Origin: Dryocola sp051297175
GTDB taxonomy: Bacteria > Pseudomonadota > Gammaproteobacteria > Enterobacterales > Enterobacteriaceae
Direction: 5' to 3'
DNA length: 64,000 bases
Assembly: GCF_051297175.1 (NCBI RefSeq)
Contig: NZ_JBINNY010000001.1
Span: forward strand, 4,898,001 to 4,962,000
The notes beneath the pieces are model-generated. The model was not told where the DNA came from. It saw only the letters and a program-made list of their open reading frames with translations, and searched no databases. Made by a program: the position numbers and the translations under genes. Shown in pieces: positions 50,760-60,169 of this stretch. Position 1 is the first letter of the stretch. Every line of letters starts with the position of its first letter.

Positions 50760-52010
50760 ATGTTTCTTAAATTAAACACGGCCGCATTTCTGACGTTATC
50801 CTGCCTTGCAGGTGCTGCTAATGCTCAGGTAATCAGCGAACACGTATTTTTGAAAAATGGAGGTGATTTAAATAATATTACCGGAACTATTGTTGCTGCC
50901 AATGAATCACTTAGAGAAAAGAGTTACGACCCAGCGTTTAATGCCGTCGGCCACATTTATGGCTGTACCGCAACCTGGTTAGGCGACGATGCAGAATGGG
51001 TTTATATCCTCTCTGCGGCACACTGCAATAAAGCCACTGCCGATCTAGCGCAGACGACTTATAAATTCTATGCCGATGATGATAAAACGGTGATTGCCTC
51101 CGGCGGCACGATTCACACCGTTCCACAGCGCAATAATCGCCCTGCAGGTTACGGCGGCGCTTCAACCGATCTTGAAATTCTAAAATTAAAGAAAATCGCC
51201 GACTATCGCGATAAAAATGGCAAGAAAATCGCCAAGCCCGTGCTGTATGACGGTAAAGACGAAATGGGGTCGCCGGTGACTTTTGTAGGCTACGGTCTGT
51301 GGGGCGTTAACGCCGCCAGCAGTGAAAACTACTCACCTAAAACCGGGCAGCGCCGCCTGACCAGCATGAGCATTATCGATGATATTTTCGAACAAAATCA
51401 CGGGATCGGTGCAGGATACGAGCCGGTTAAAGAAAGCGCTAAATGGGGGCGCGTTTCCCCAGGCGATAGCGGCTCCGCGTGGTGGCAAACCCACATGAAT
51501 ATTCCAACCATTATTGCGGTAACGAACGGTCATGGCAAAGGCAGCACCGGAGCCCGAGTTTCCCAGTATATTGACTGGATCAAATCCGTTTATCCTGAAG
51601 TCGACGTTCTTTCTGAACATGCGTTTAATTGGGAAGATAACGATCAGAAAGGGATTGTGGGTACGCTCTATCACTATGCAAACCCTATTAACGGCGATAC
51701 CGAATATTTCATGCTTAAGAATACGTCATACAGCCATTTCCCTACCGATAAAACTAATAACCAGGACTGGGTTTATTTAGGCACGGATAAGAAAAAGGCG
51801 CTGCGAAATATTCAAATGCTTAATCTGTATAAGCGTTGGGATGGCACCAACCAGGTTGGGAGAGCAGAAGATCTGTATATCTACTTCAACCCGAATAACT
51901 ATGCTACCGAAATATTCTCTCTGAAAGAGTCAGAAAATTATGGTTACTTCCCTGTAAACCACCGCGATAACGATGAGTGGTATTACTTCGGCGATATTAC
52001 CTTTAAATAA
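50760..52010 (+). CDS. Secreted trypsin-like serine protease with duplicated C-terminal module
   Basis: 416 residues. Signal peptide cleaved after ...LAGAANA; S1 peptidase domain (about 40-280) with the triad His88 (ILSAAHCNK), Asp137 (GASTDLEILKL) and Ser237 (SPGDSGSAWW). Residues 300-342 and 370-412 are two copies of a Tyr/Trp-rich module (TEYFMLKNTSYSHFPTD...WVYLG and TEIFSLKESENYGYFPVN...WYYFG), probably for substrate or surface binding; I do not recognise its family. The gene is more AT-rich than its flanks, has an AT-rich promoter region and its own terminator, so it appears acquired. It lies between rhaM and cheV. Confidence 0.88.
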   Translation: MFLKLNTAAFLTLSCLAGAANAQVISEHVFLKNGGDLNNITGTIVAANESLREKSYDPAFNAVGHIYGCTATWLGDDAEWVYILSAAHCNKATADLAQTTYKFYADDDKTVIASGGTIHTVPQRNNRPAGYGGASTDLEILKLKKIADYRDKNGKKIAKPVLYDGKDEMGSPVTFVGYGLWGVNAASSENYSPKTGQRRLTSMSIIDDIFEQNHGIGAGYEPVKESAKWGRVSPGDSGSAWWQTHMNIPTIIAVTNGHGKGSTGARVSQYIDWIKSVYPEVDVLSEHAFNWEDNDQKGIVGTLYHYANPINGDTEYFMLKNTSYSHFPTDKTNNQDWVYLGTDKKKALRNIQMLNLYKRWDGTNQVGRAEDLYIYFNPNNYATEIFSLKESENYGYFPVNHRDNDEWYYFGDITFK

Positions 52011-52020
52011 TATGTTCGGT

Positions 52021-52050
52021 TAGCCCCCTTCGATGGGGGCTATTTTTTTA
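52021..52050 (+). terminator. Intrinsic terminator of the protease gene
   Basis: TAGCCCCC-TTCGAT-GGGGGCTA then seven T. cheV ends nearby on the other strand. Confidence 0.92.
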
Positions 52051-52064
52051 CTCCATCCTCAAGA

Positions 52065-53033
52065 TCAATTCAGCGCAGCATCCTCCAGCGCTTTATGAAT
52101 GACCGCCGAAAGCTCATTCACATCGAACTTCGCCACGTAACCGTTGGCACCGACCTTGCGGACGTGATCTTCGTTGGCGCTGCCCGACAGGGACGAGTGA
52201 ATCACAACCGGGATCTGCTTTAAGGTCGCGTCGGTTTTGATGTTGCGCGTCAGGGTAAAGCCGTCCATTTCCGGCATTTCGATATCGGTGAGCACCATAC
52301 CGATGCGGTCGGTGATCGGCTGGCCTGCGGATTTGGCCTCTGCCGCGATGACCTTAATCTTCTCCCAGGCTTCCAGGCCCGTGGAGTGCATGATGGCCGG
52401 GATACCCATGCCTTTCAGGCCCTGTTCCAGCATCGAACGGGCGACTTTGGAATCCTCCGCCACAATGGCTACCGCGCCAGGCTTCAGGGTGTAGGTTTTT
52501 TCTTCGATGGCCGACACGTCCACGTCGCGCCCGGCGGGGATGATGTCATAAAGGATTTGTTCGACGTCCAGCACCAGGGCAAGGTCGCCCTTGTACTCGT
52601 CGCTATCAAGCTGGGCGATGCTGGTGATGTTGCGGCTGCTGACGCCCGATTCGGCGGCGTGCACCTGGCTCCAGTCCAGACGGATAATGTTCTCAACGGA
52701 TTCCACCGCGAAGGCCTGCGTGCTGCGGGCGTATTCGGTGATGAGCAGCAGGTTCAGGCCGGTTTGCGGCGTACAGCCGGTGACGGCAGGTAAGTCGATA
52801 ACAGGGATAATCTGGTCGCGGATATTTGCCATGCCCAGCAGCGGCGACTCCATGCCCGCCGCGCGGTTGATTTTCGGCATCGGCACGATTTCGCGCAGTT
52901 TAAAAACGTTTATGCCGTACAGCTCAGACTTGTCGGCGTGCTGACCTTTCCCTAACCGGAACAATAACAGCTCAAATTTGTTGGATAACGCGAGGTTAGC
53001 CCTCTCATCGATATCTTTCTGAAAACTATCCAT
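52065..53033 (-). CDS. cheV: Chemotaxis coupling protein CheV
   Basis: 322 residues. N-terminal CheW-like domain (20-165: LYGINVFKLREIVPMP, ANIRDQIIPVIDLP) and C-terminal receiver (185-320: AIVAEDSKVARSML, acceptor Asp250 in VLTDIEMPEMDGFTL, HSSLSG, and VAKFD for the conserved Lys). CheV couples receptors to CheA and is tuned by phosphorylation. Absent from E. coli K-12 but present in Salmonella and many other enterics. A sigma-28 -10 element lies upstream, so it belongs to the flagellar late class. Confidence 0.95.
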   Translation of the reverse strand: MDSFQKDIDERANLALSNKFELLLFRLGKGQHADKSELYGINVFKLREIVPMPKINRAAGMESPLLGMANIRDQIIPVIDLPAVTGCTPQTGLNLLLITEYARSTQAFAVESVENIIRLDWSQVHAAESGVSSRNITSIAQLDSDEYKGDLALVLDVEQILYDIIPAGRDVDVSAIEEKTYTLKPGAVAIVAEDSKVARSMLEQGLKGMGIPAIMHSTGLEAWEKIKVIAAEAKSAGQPITDRIGMVLTDIEMPEMDGFTLTRNIKTDATLKQIPVVIHSSLSGSANEDHVRKVGANGYVAKFDVNELSAVIHKALEDAALN

Positions 53034-53095
53034 TTTAACCTCGATTGATAACCCGGCGGGTCATGTCGCTCTGCGTTGCAGATGCCCTGTATAAG

Positions 53096-53122
53096 TTATC
53101 GGCAGAATGAGGAAAAAGTAGA
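53096..53122 (-). promoter_or_regulatory. Sigma-28 promoter of cheV
   Basis: Minus strand GCCGATAA (53103-53096) is a perfect FliA -10; the -35 position 15 bp away reads TCTA instead of TAAA, so the match is partial. Confidence 0.6.
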
Positions 53123-53150
53123 GTCTGGCGGGCGAAATGTGCGGAAAAGA

Positions 53151-53174
53151 AAACACCCGGCGGGCCGGGTGTTT
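53151..53174 (-). terminator. Terminator of asr
   Basis: Ten-base stem AAACACCCGG-CGGG-CCGGGTGTTT, T-rich on the minus strand after the stem. Confidence 0.85.
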
Positions 53175-53199
53175 TAAAGAAGAGGGATTTTTTTAACGC

Positions 53200-53478
53200 T
53201 TATGCAGCAGGCTTAGCCGTCGGTGCTACAGCCGGTTTAGCGGCTTTTTTGTGGTGTTTTTTAGCGGCCTGGGCTTTCTGAGCGGCAGGTTTAGTCGCTT
53301 TTTTGTGGTGCTTTTTAGCAGCCTGCGCTTTCTGCGCTGCAGGGGCCTTATGGTGTTTTTTATGGTGCACTGTGGTGGTGTGTTTAACTGGAGCAGGCGC
53401 TGCGGTGGTGTCAGCGGCGAAAGCTACAGAGGACAGACCCATTACAGCGACAGCAATCAGCGTTAATACTTTTTTCAT
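53200..53478 (-). CDS. asr: Acid shock protein Asr
   Basis: 92 residues. Signal peptide MKKVLTLIAVAVMGLSSVAFA, then a His/Lys/Ala-rich region with the repeat AQAAKKHHKKA twice, typical of Asr, an intrinsically disordered periplasmic protein induced at low pH. In E. coli asr is controlled by RstAB and PhoBR; a RstA-box-like site is upstream. Repeat number varies between species. Confidence 0.94.
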   Translation of the reverse strand: MKKVLTLIAVAVMGLSSVAFAADTTAAPAPVKHTTTVHHKKHHKAPAAQKAQAAKKHHKKATKPAAQKAQAAKKHHKKAAKPAVAPTAKPAA

Positions 53479-53577
53479 TTTGGTCGTCTCGTCTTTGTTT
53501 ATAGGTGAACCTGTCGGCCCGGTGAAATAACTCTATTCCACTAAACAAAAACGTTCCGTGAGTGATTGGTGTCGGTA

Positions 53578-53591
53578 AGTAACGGAATGTA
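53578..53591 (-). promoter_or_regulatory. RstA-box-like site upstream of asr
   Basis: Minus strand TACATTCCGTTACT matches TACATNTNGTTACA at all but two of the fixed positions; it lies 100 bp before the asr ATG. Confidence 0.5.
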
Positions 53592-53598
53592 CAACTCG

Positions 53599-54423
53599 TT
53601 AACAAAGACGCTGAGGATGAGTATAAACCGTGGCGCGGCCCGGTTTGCTAAAGCCCACCAGCGTGAGGTTACAGCGCTGCGCGACATCGACGGCAAGCGT
53701 CGTCGCGGCAGAAACGGCAAACAGGATCTCGACGCCGCACTGCGCGGATTTCTGCACCATTTCGTAGCTGGCGCGGCTGGACACCAGCACCGCGCCGTTT
53801 TGCCAGCCCTGCCCGGCGCGTGCGCCGAGCAGTTTATCCAGCGCCACGTGGCGGCCAATGTCTTCCCGGCCATCCTGAATTTCGCCCTGCTCGTTCAGCC
53901 AAAGCGCGACGTGCGTGCAGCCCGTCAGCTCGCCCACCGGCTGGTAGCCGCGCATTTTGCTGATTGCAGCGTCAAGCTGGCTCAGGTCAAAAGTCTGGGT
54001 AAAGGGCAGTGGCGCGATGGGCCGACCGATGTCGTTAAGCTGTTCAACGCCACATACGCCGCAGCCGGTGCGCCCGGCAAGAGAGCGGCGACGCTCTTTG
54101 AGGCCCATAAAGCGGCGGCTGGACAGCTCGATCTGCACTTCAATACCGTTGCAAACCGGCACAACGTCAATGCCAAAGATATCCGCCGGCGTCTCTATAA
54201 TCCCTTCGGATAAGGAGAACCCAACGGCGAACAGTTCCAGGTCTTTGGGCGAAGCCATCATCACGACGTGGGAAATCCCGTTGTAAACCAGAGCCACCGG
54301 CACTTCTTCAGCCAGCCAGTCCGCCTTTGCGTGCTGCAAATCGCCTCGTTGCCATAATTCGACCGAATGGGTTCCTGTGACTTTGTTCACATTATTGTCC
54401 TGATTAAGATGGATATTGTTCAC
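53599..54423 (-). CDS. fdhD: Formate dehydrogenase accessory sulfurtransferase FdhD
   Basis: 274 residues (E. coli 277). The two essential cysteines are in TGCGVCGVEQL at 121 and 124, the same numbers as E. coli. FdhD transfers sulfur from IscS to the bis-MGD cofactor of formate dehydrogenases. Other family marks: FSLSEGIIETPADI, HNVALDKLLG-like GRHVALDKLLGARA, and VSSRASYEMVQKSA. Divergent from fdoG, as in E. coli. It would serve both FdoG and the Cys-type FdhF. Confidence 0.97.
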   Translation of the reverse strand: MNNIHLNQDNNVNKVTGTHSVELWQRGDLQHAKADWLAEEVPVALVYNGISHVVMMASPKDLELFAVGFSLSEGIIETPADIFGIDVVPVCNGIEVQIELSSRRFMGLKERRRSLAGRTGCGVCGVEQLNDIGRPIAPLPFTQTFDLSQLDAAISKMRGYQPVGELTGCTHVALWLNEQGEIQDGREDIGRHVALDKLLGARAGQGWQNGAVLVSSRASYEMVQKSAQCGVEILFAVSAATTLAVDVAQRCNLTLVGFSKPGRATVYTHPQRLC

Positions 54424-54595
54424 TTTGTTTTAACCTGGTTAGAACAGCCTTAATACCAATGTGGTATTCTTGAAGCACTGTCCCTTCTGGAAGGAGGGGT
54501 ATCACCAGTTTCGGGGTCAATTGTGAACCTTTGCGATTACCACCGCAAAAATTAAACCTATAAATATTGTGAAAATGTCGATTAAGGAGCAATCC

Positions 54596-57500
54596 ATGCA
54601 GGTCAGCAGAAGACAGTTCTTTAAGATCTGTGCTGGCGGTATGGCAGGCACCACGGCAGCTGCGCTGGGCTTTGCCCCGGGCGTGGCGCTTGCGGAAACA
54701 CGGCAATATAAACTGCTGCGCACCCGTGAAACCCGTAATACCTGTACATACTGTTCCGTTGGTTGTGGGCTACTGATGTATAGCCTCGGCGACGGCGCGA
54801 GAAATGCCAAAGCATCTATCTTCCATATCGAAGGTGACCCCGATCACCCGGTCAACCGGGGTGCGCTCTGCCCTAAAGGGGCTGGCCTTGTGGACTTTAT
54901 CCACAGCGAAAGCCGCCTAAAATACCCTTCTTACCGTGCGCCCGGCTCGGATAAGTGGGAGCAAATCAGCTGGGAAACGGCGTTTGACCGCATCGCCAAG
55001 CTGATGAAAGAAGACCGCGACGCCAACTTCATTGAAAAGAACGAGCAGGGAACCACGGTTAACCGCTGGCTCTCTACCGGCATGCTTTGCGCGTCAGCTT
55101 CAAGTAACGAAACCGGCTATTTAACCCAGAAATTTACCCGCGCCCTCGGCATGCTTGCCGTGGATAACCAGGCGCGTGTCTGACACGGACCAACGGTAGC
55201 AAGTCTTGCTCCAACATTTGGTCGCGGTGCGATGACCAACCACTGGGTTGATATGAAGAACGCCAACCTCATCATTGTGATGGGAGGGAACGCGGCAGAA
55301 GCGCATCCGGTGGGGTTCCGCTGGGCGATGGAAGCCAAAATCCACAACGGCGCGAAGCTGATTGTTATCGATCCTCGCTTTACGCGAACCGCGTCGGTGG
55401 CGGATTTCTATACCCCGATTCGTTCCGGTACTGACATTGCCTTCCTGTCAGGCGTGCTGCTGTACCTGATCAACAACAATAAATTCAACCGCGAGTACGT
55501 TGAGGCCTATACCAACGCCAACCTGATTGTGCGTGAGGATTACAGCTTCGACGACGGCCTGTTCTCCGGCTACGACGCGGCAAATCGCAAGTACGATAAG
55601 ACCACCTGGAACTACGAGCTGGATGAGAAAGGCTTCGCGAAGCGCGATCTGACGCTAAGCCACCCGCGCTGCGTGTGGAACCTGCTTAAAGAGCACGTTT
55701 CCCGCTACACGCCGGACGTGGTTTCCAACGTCTGCGGCACGCCAAAAGACGATTTCCTGAAGGTCTGCGAATACATCGCTGAAACCAGCGTTAAAGACAA
55801 AACCGCCTCGTTCCTGTACGCGCTGGGCTGGACGCAGCACTCCGTGGGGGCGCAGAACATCCGCACCATGGCGATGATCCAGCTGCTGCTCGGCAATATG
55901 GGCATGGCGGGCGGCGGCGTGAACGCCCTGCGCGGCCACTCCAACATTCAGGGTCTGACCGACCTCGGCCTGCTGTCCACCAGCCTGCCGGGTTATATGA
56001 ACCTGCCGAGCGAAAAGCAGACGGATATCCAGACCTATCTTGCCGCCAACACGCCTAAGCCGCTGCTGGAAGGCCAGGTCAACTACTGGGGCAACTATCC
56101 GAAGTTCTTCATTTCGATGATGAAAGCCTTCTACGGCGACAAATCCACCGCGGAAAACAGCTGGGGCTATGACTGGCTGCCGAAGTGGGACAAGCCGTAC
56201 GACGTGCTGCAATACTTCGAGATGATGAACCAGGGCAAGGTGAACGGCTATTTGTGCCAGGGCTTCAACCCGGTGGCATCTTTCCCGAACAAAAATAAGG
56301 TGATCGCGTCGCTGTCGAAGCTGAAGTTCCTCGTCACCATCGACCCGCTGAACACCGAAACCTCGAACTTCTGGCAGAACCACGGCGAGATGAACGACGT
56401 TGACCCGTCGAAAATCCAGACCGAGGTGTTCCGCCTGCCGTCCACCTGCTTCGCCGAAGAGAACGGCTCGATCGTGAACTCCGGCCGCTGGCTGCAGTGG
56501 CACTGGAAGGGTGCGGACGCCCCGGGGGAAGCGCTGAACGACGGCGAAATCCTCTCCGGCATCTTTACCCGCCTGCGCCATATGTACCTGCGCGAAGGCG
56601 GCAAGGTGCCTGAGCAGGTGCTGAACATGACCTGGAACTACCTGACGCCTGACAACCCGGCGCCGGAAGAAGTGGCGATGGAGAGCAACGGTAAAGCGTT
56701 GCAGGACGTCGTCGACCCGGCAACCGGCGGCGTGCTGGTGAAAAAAGGCCAGCAGCTTAGCTCGTTCGCCCAGCTGCGCGACGACGGCACCACCTCAAGC
56801 GGCTGCTGGATCTTCGCCGGGAGCTGGACGCCGGACGGCAACCAGATGGCGCGTCGCGACAACGCTGACCCGTCGGGCCTTGGCAACACGCTGGGCTGGG
56901 CATGGGCGTGGCCGCTCAACCGCCGCATTCTGTATAACCGCGCTTCTGCCGATCCGGCGGGTAAACCCTGGGATGAAAAACGCCGTCTGATTTCCTGGGA
57001 CGGCGCGAAGTGGGGCGGTGCGGATATTGCAGACTACAGCACCGCCGCACCGGGCACCGATGTTGGGCCGTTTATCATGCAGCCGGAGGGCTTAGGCCGC
57101 CTGTTCGCTATCGATAAAATGGCGGAAGGGCCGTTCCCGGAGCACTACGAGCCGTTTGAAACGCCGCTGGGCACCAACCCGCTGCACCCGAACGTTGTCT
57201 CCAACCCGGCCGCCCGCGTGTTTAAAGGCGACCTGGAAGCGATGGGCAAGCACGATAAGTTCCCGTATGTCGGCACCACCTATCGCCTGACCGAGCACTT
57301 CCACTACTGGACGAAGCACGCGCTGTTAAACGCCATCGCCCAGCCGGAGCAGTTCATTGAGATAGGCGAGAAGCTCGCCAACTCGCTGGGCATCGCGCAC
57401 GGCGACACGGTGAAAGTCACCTCCAATCGCGGCTTTATTAAGGCCAAAGCGGTGGTGACCAAGCGTATTCGCCAGCTGGATGTGAACGGGCAAAAGGTGG

Positions 57501-57646
57501 ACACCATCGGCATTCCTATCCACTGGGGCTACGAAGGGGTGGCGAAAAAAGGCTTTATTGCCAACACCCTGACGCCGTTCGTCGGTGATGCCAACACGCA
57601 AACGCCGGAGTTTAAGGCGTTCCTGGTCAATGTGGAAAAGGTGTAA
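54596..57646 (+). CDS. fdoG: Formate dehydrogenase O major subunit, selenocysteine-containing
   Basis: 1016 residues with selenocysteine, the E. coli length, read from ATG 54596 (MQVSRRQFFKICAGGMAG, twin-arginine signal SRRQFFK). The in-frame TGA at 55181-55183 is codon 196, in QARV-Sec-HGPTVA, exactly the E. coli Sec position, with a SECIS hairpin following. The [4Fe-4S] site is TCTYCSVGCGLLMY; bis-MGD domains follow. Periplasmic formate oxidation feeds the quinone pool through FdoH and FdoI. An in-frame ATG at 54569 adds nine residues before the signal. Split predictions at 55183 and 55232 are one gene. Confidence 0.98.
55181..55225 (+). promoter_or_regulatory. SECIS element of fdoG
   Basis: Starts at the TGA and contains the apical hairpin GGTAGCAAGTCTTGCTCC, loop AGTCT, as in bacterial SelB-binding elements. 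It implies selA-D genes elsewhere in the genome. Confidence 0.85.
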
Positions 57647-57658
57647 CGGAGACGAATT

Positions 57659-58564
57659 ATGGCTTATCAATCTCAGGACATTATCCGTCGTTCCGCTACT
57701 AACGGCTTCACTCCCGCGCCGCGCGCGCGGGAACATCAGGAAGAGGTCGCCAAGCTTATCGACGTCACCACCTGCATCGGCTGCAAGGCCTGTCAGGTGG
57801 CGTGTTCGGAATGGAACGATATCCGCGATGAGGTCGGGCACAACGTCGGGGTTTACGATAACCCGGCGGATCTGACCGCCAAATCCTGGACGGTGATGCG
57901 CTTCTCGGAAGTGGAGCAAAACGACAAGCTGGAGTGGCTTATCCGCAAGGACGGCTGCATGCACTGCGCGGATCCGGGCTGCTTAAAGGCCTGTCCGTCG
58001 GAAGGGGCGATCATTCAGTATGCCAACGGCATCGTCGACTTCCAGTCCGAGCAGTGCATCGGCTGCGGCTATTGTATTGCGGGCTGCCCGTTTGACGTGC
58101 CGCGCCTGAACCCGGAGGACAACCGCGTCTACAAATGCACCCTGTGCGTAGACCGCGTGACCGTCGGCCAGGAGCCTGCCTGCGTGAAGACCTGCCCAAC
58201 AGGGGCGATTCATTTCGGCTCGAAAGACGATATGAAAACCCTGGCTGGCGAACGCGTGGCGGAGTTGAAAACGCGCGGCTACGACAACGCAGGCCTTTAC
58301 GATCCGGCAGGCGTAGGCGGTACGCACGTGATGTACGTGCTGCATCACGCGGACAAGCCGACGCTGTATCACGGCCTGCCGGAGAATCCGTCCATCAGCC
58401 CAACGGTGAAATTCTGGAAAGGCGTCTGGAAGCCGCTGGCCGCCATCGGCTTTGCTGCGACCTTTGCCGCGAGCGTTTTCCACTATGTTGGGGTCGGCCC
58501 GAACCGCGCCGAAGAAGAGGACGATAACCTGCACCATGACGATGACGAGGTGCGCAAACCATGA
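57659..58564 (+). CDS. fdoH: Formate dehydrogenase O iron-sulfur subunit
   Basis: 301 residues (E. coli 300). Four [4Fe-4S] cluster motifs: CIGCKACQVACSEWN, CMHCADPGCLKACP, CIGCGYCIAGCPFDVP and CTLCVDRVTVGQEPACVKTCP. A C-terminal membrane helix (AAIGFAATFAASVFHYVGVG) anchors it on the periplasmic side. It passes electrons from FdoG to FdoI. It follows fdoG by 12 bp and overlaps fdoI (ATGA). Confidence 0.97.
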   Translation: MAYQSQDIIRRSATNGFTPAPRAREHQEEVAKLIDVTTCIGCKACQVACSEWNDIRDEVGHNVGVYDNPADLTAKSWTVMRFSEVEQNDKLEWLIRKDGCMHCADPGCLKACPSEGAIIQYANGIVDFQSEQCIGCGYCIAGCPFDVPRLNPEDNRVYKCTLCVDRVTVGQEPACVKTCPTGAIHFGSKDDMKTLAGERVAELKTRGYDNAGLYDPAGVGGTHVMYVLHHADKPTLYHGLPENPSISPTVKFWKGVWKPLAAIGFAATFAASVFHYVGVGPNRAEEEDDNLHHDDDEVRKP

Positions 58565-59196
58565 AAAAACAAGTGACCATTCAGCGCTACAGCGCGCCTG
58601 AACGTATCAACCACTGGATCACCGCCTTCTGCTTTGTGCTGGCGGCGGTGAGCGGGCTGGGCTTTTTCTTCCCGTCTTTCAACTGGTTGATGCATATTCT
58701 TGGCACGCCGCAGCTGGCGCGCATCCTGCACCCGTTCGTGGGCGTGGTGATGTTTGCCTCGTTTATCATCATGTTCTTCCGTTACTGGCACCATAATCTA
58801 ATCAATCGGGATGATATCTTTTGGGCGAAGAATATTCGTAAGATCGTCGTCAACGAGGAAGTAGGTGACACCGGGCGGTATAACTTCGGCCAGAAATGCG
58901 TGTTCTGGGCGGCGATTATCTTCCTGGTGCTGTTGCTGGCCAGCGGCGTGGTTATCTGGCGTCCGTACTTTGCCCCTGCTTTCTCAATCCCGGTGATTCG
59001 CGTAGCGCTGATGGTGCATTCATTTGCCGCCGTGGCGTTAATTGTGGTTATTATGGTCCACATCTACGCAGCCCTATGGGTGAAAGGCACGATTACCGCA
59101 ATGGTGGAAGGCTGGGTCACCACGACCTGGGCGAAAAAACACCATCCGAAGTGGTATCGTGAAGTTCGCCAGAAACAGGAAAAAAGATCGGAATGA
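58561..59196 (+). CDS. fdoI: Formate dehydrogenase O cytochrome b556 subunit
   Basis: 211 residues (E. coli 211). Four membrane segments with heme-binding His in RINHWITAFCF, ILHPFVGVVMFASF, VALMVHSFAAVALIVVIMVH. It carries electrons from FdoH to ubiquinone. ATGA overlaps with fdoH and fdhE. Confidence 0.97.
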   Translation: MKKQVTIQRYSAPERINHWITAFCFVLAAVSGLGFFFPSFNWLMHILGTPQLARILHPFVGVVMFASFIIMFFRYWHHNLINRDDIFWAKNIRKIVVNEEVGDTGRYNFGQKCVFWAAIIFLVLLLASGVVIWRPYFAPAFSIPVIRVALMVHSFAAVALIVVIMVHIYAALWVKGTITAMVEGWVTTTWAKKHHPKWYREVRQKQEKRSE

Positions 59197-60122
59197 GTAT
59201 TCGCATAATCCCGCAAGATCAGCTGGAGAAGAGCGATAAACGCACGGCGGAGATGATTCCGCCGTTGTTGTTCCCCAGGCTGAAAAATCTCTACAACCGC
59301 CGCGCAGAACGCCTGCGCGAGCTGGCAACCAATAATCCATTGGGCGACTACCTGCGCTTCGCCGCGCTTATCGCCCACGCGCAGGAAGTGGTGCTTTACG
59401 ATCACCCGCTGCAGATGGATTTAACCGCGCTGATTGAAAAGTCCGCCGAAACCGGCAAGCCGCCGCTGGATATTCACGTGCTGCCGCGCGATCCGCACTG
59501 GCAGCGCCTGCTGAATTCGCTGATTGCCGAGCTGAAGCCAGAAATGGACGGCCAGGCGTTGGCGGTCATCGAAAACCTTGAGAAAGCGTCTTCGCTTGAG
59601 CTTGAGGAGATGGCGACGGCCTTGTTCAACGCCGACTTCGCGCTGGTTAGCAGCGATAAAGCCCCGTTCATCTGGGCCGCGCTGTCGCTTTACTGGGCGC
59701 AAATGGCAAGCCTGATCCCCGGCAAAGCGAAAGCGGAATACGGCGAACAGCGCCAGTTCTGCCCGGTTTGCGGATCGATGCCGGTTTCCAGCATCGTGCA
59801 AATCGGTACGACCAACGGCCTGCGCTATTTGCACTGCAACCTGTGCGAAACCGAATGGCACGTGGTGCGCATCAAGTGCAGCAACTGCGAGCAAACCCGC
59901 GATTTGAACTACTGGTCGCTGGACAGCGAGCAGTCGGCGATTAAAGCCGAAAGCTGCGGCGACTGCGGCACCTACCTGAAGATCCTTTATCAGGAAAAGG
60001 ATGCCAAAGTTGAGGCCGTGGCGGACGACTTAGCGACGCTGGTGCTGGACGCGCGCATGGAGCAAGAAGGCTTTGCCCGTAGCAGCATCAATCCTTTCCT
60101 GTTCCCGGGCGAAGGTGAGTAG
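59193..60122 (+). CDS. fdhE: Formate dehydrogenase accessory protein FdhE
   Basis: 309 residues, the E. coli length. A rubredoxin-like iron-binding C-terminal region with repeated CxxC: FCPVCGSMPV, HCNLCETEWHV, KCSNCEQTRD and SCGDCGTYL. It is needed for assembly of FdoGHI under aerobic conditions. Overlaps fdoI by 4 bp and ends the operon, convergent with the sigma factor gene across a REP. Confidence 0.97.
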   Translation: MSIRIIPQDQLEKSDKRTAEMIPPLLFPRLKNLYNRRAERLRELATNNPLGDYLRFAALIAHAQEVVLYDHPLQMDLTALIEKSAETGKPPLDIHVLPRDPHWQRLLNSLIAELKPEMDGQALAVIENLEKASSLELEEMATALFNADFALVSSDKAPFIWAALSLYWAQMASLIPGKAKAEYGEQRQFCPVCGSMPVSSIVQIGTTNGLRYLHCNLCETEWHVVRIKCSNCEQTRDLNYWSLDSEQSAIKAESCGDCGTYLKILYQEKDAKVEAVADDLATLVLDARMEQEGFARSSINPFLFPGEGE

Positions 60123-60139
60123 TTATTAAGGCGGTTAGC

Positions 60140-60169
60140 GGTGGATGGCGTTTGCGCTTATCCACCCTA
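60140..60169. repeat. Single REP unit overlapping the sigma factor stop codon
   Basis: GGTGGATGGCGTTTGCGCTT-ATCCACCCTA. Its last three bases on the plus strand are the complement of the sigma gene's TAG stop, so the REP boundary and the gene end coincide. Confidence 0.8.

Noticed and set aside
54569..57646. fdoG read as two genes or a pseudogene broken at 55183
   Set aside because: The TGA is at the known selenocysteine position, codon 196, with a SECIS hairpin, and the full length equals E. coli FdoG.
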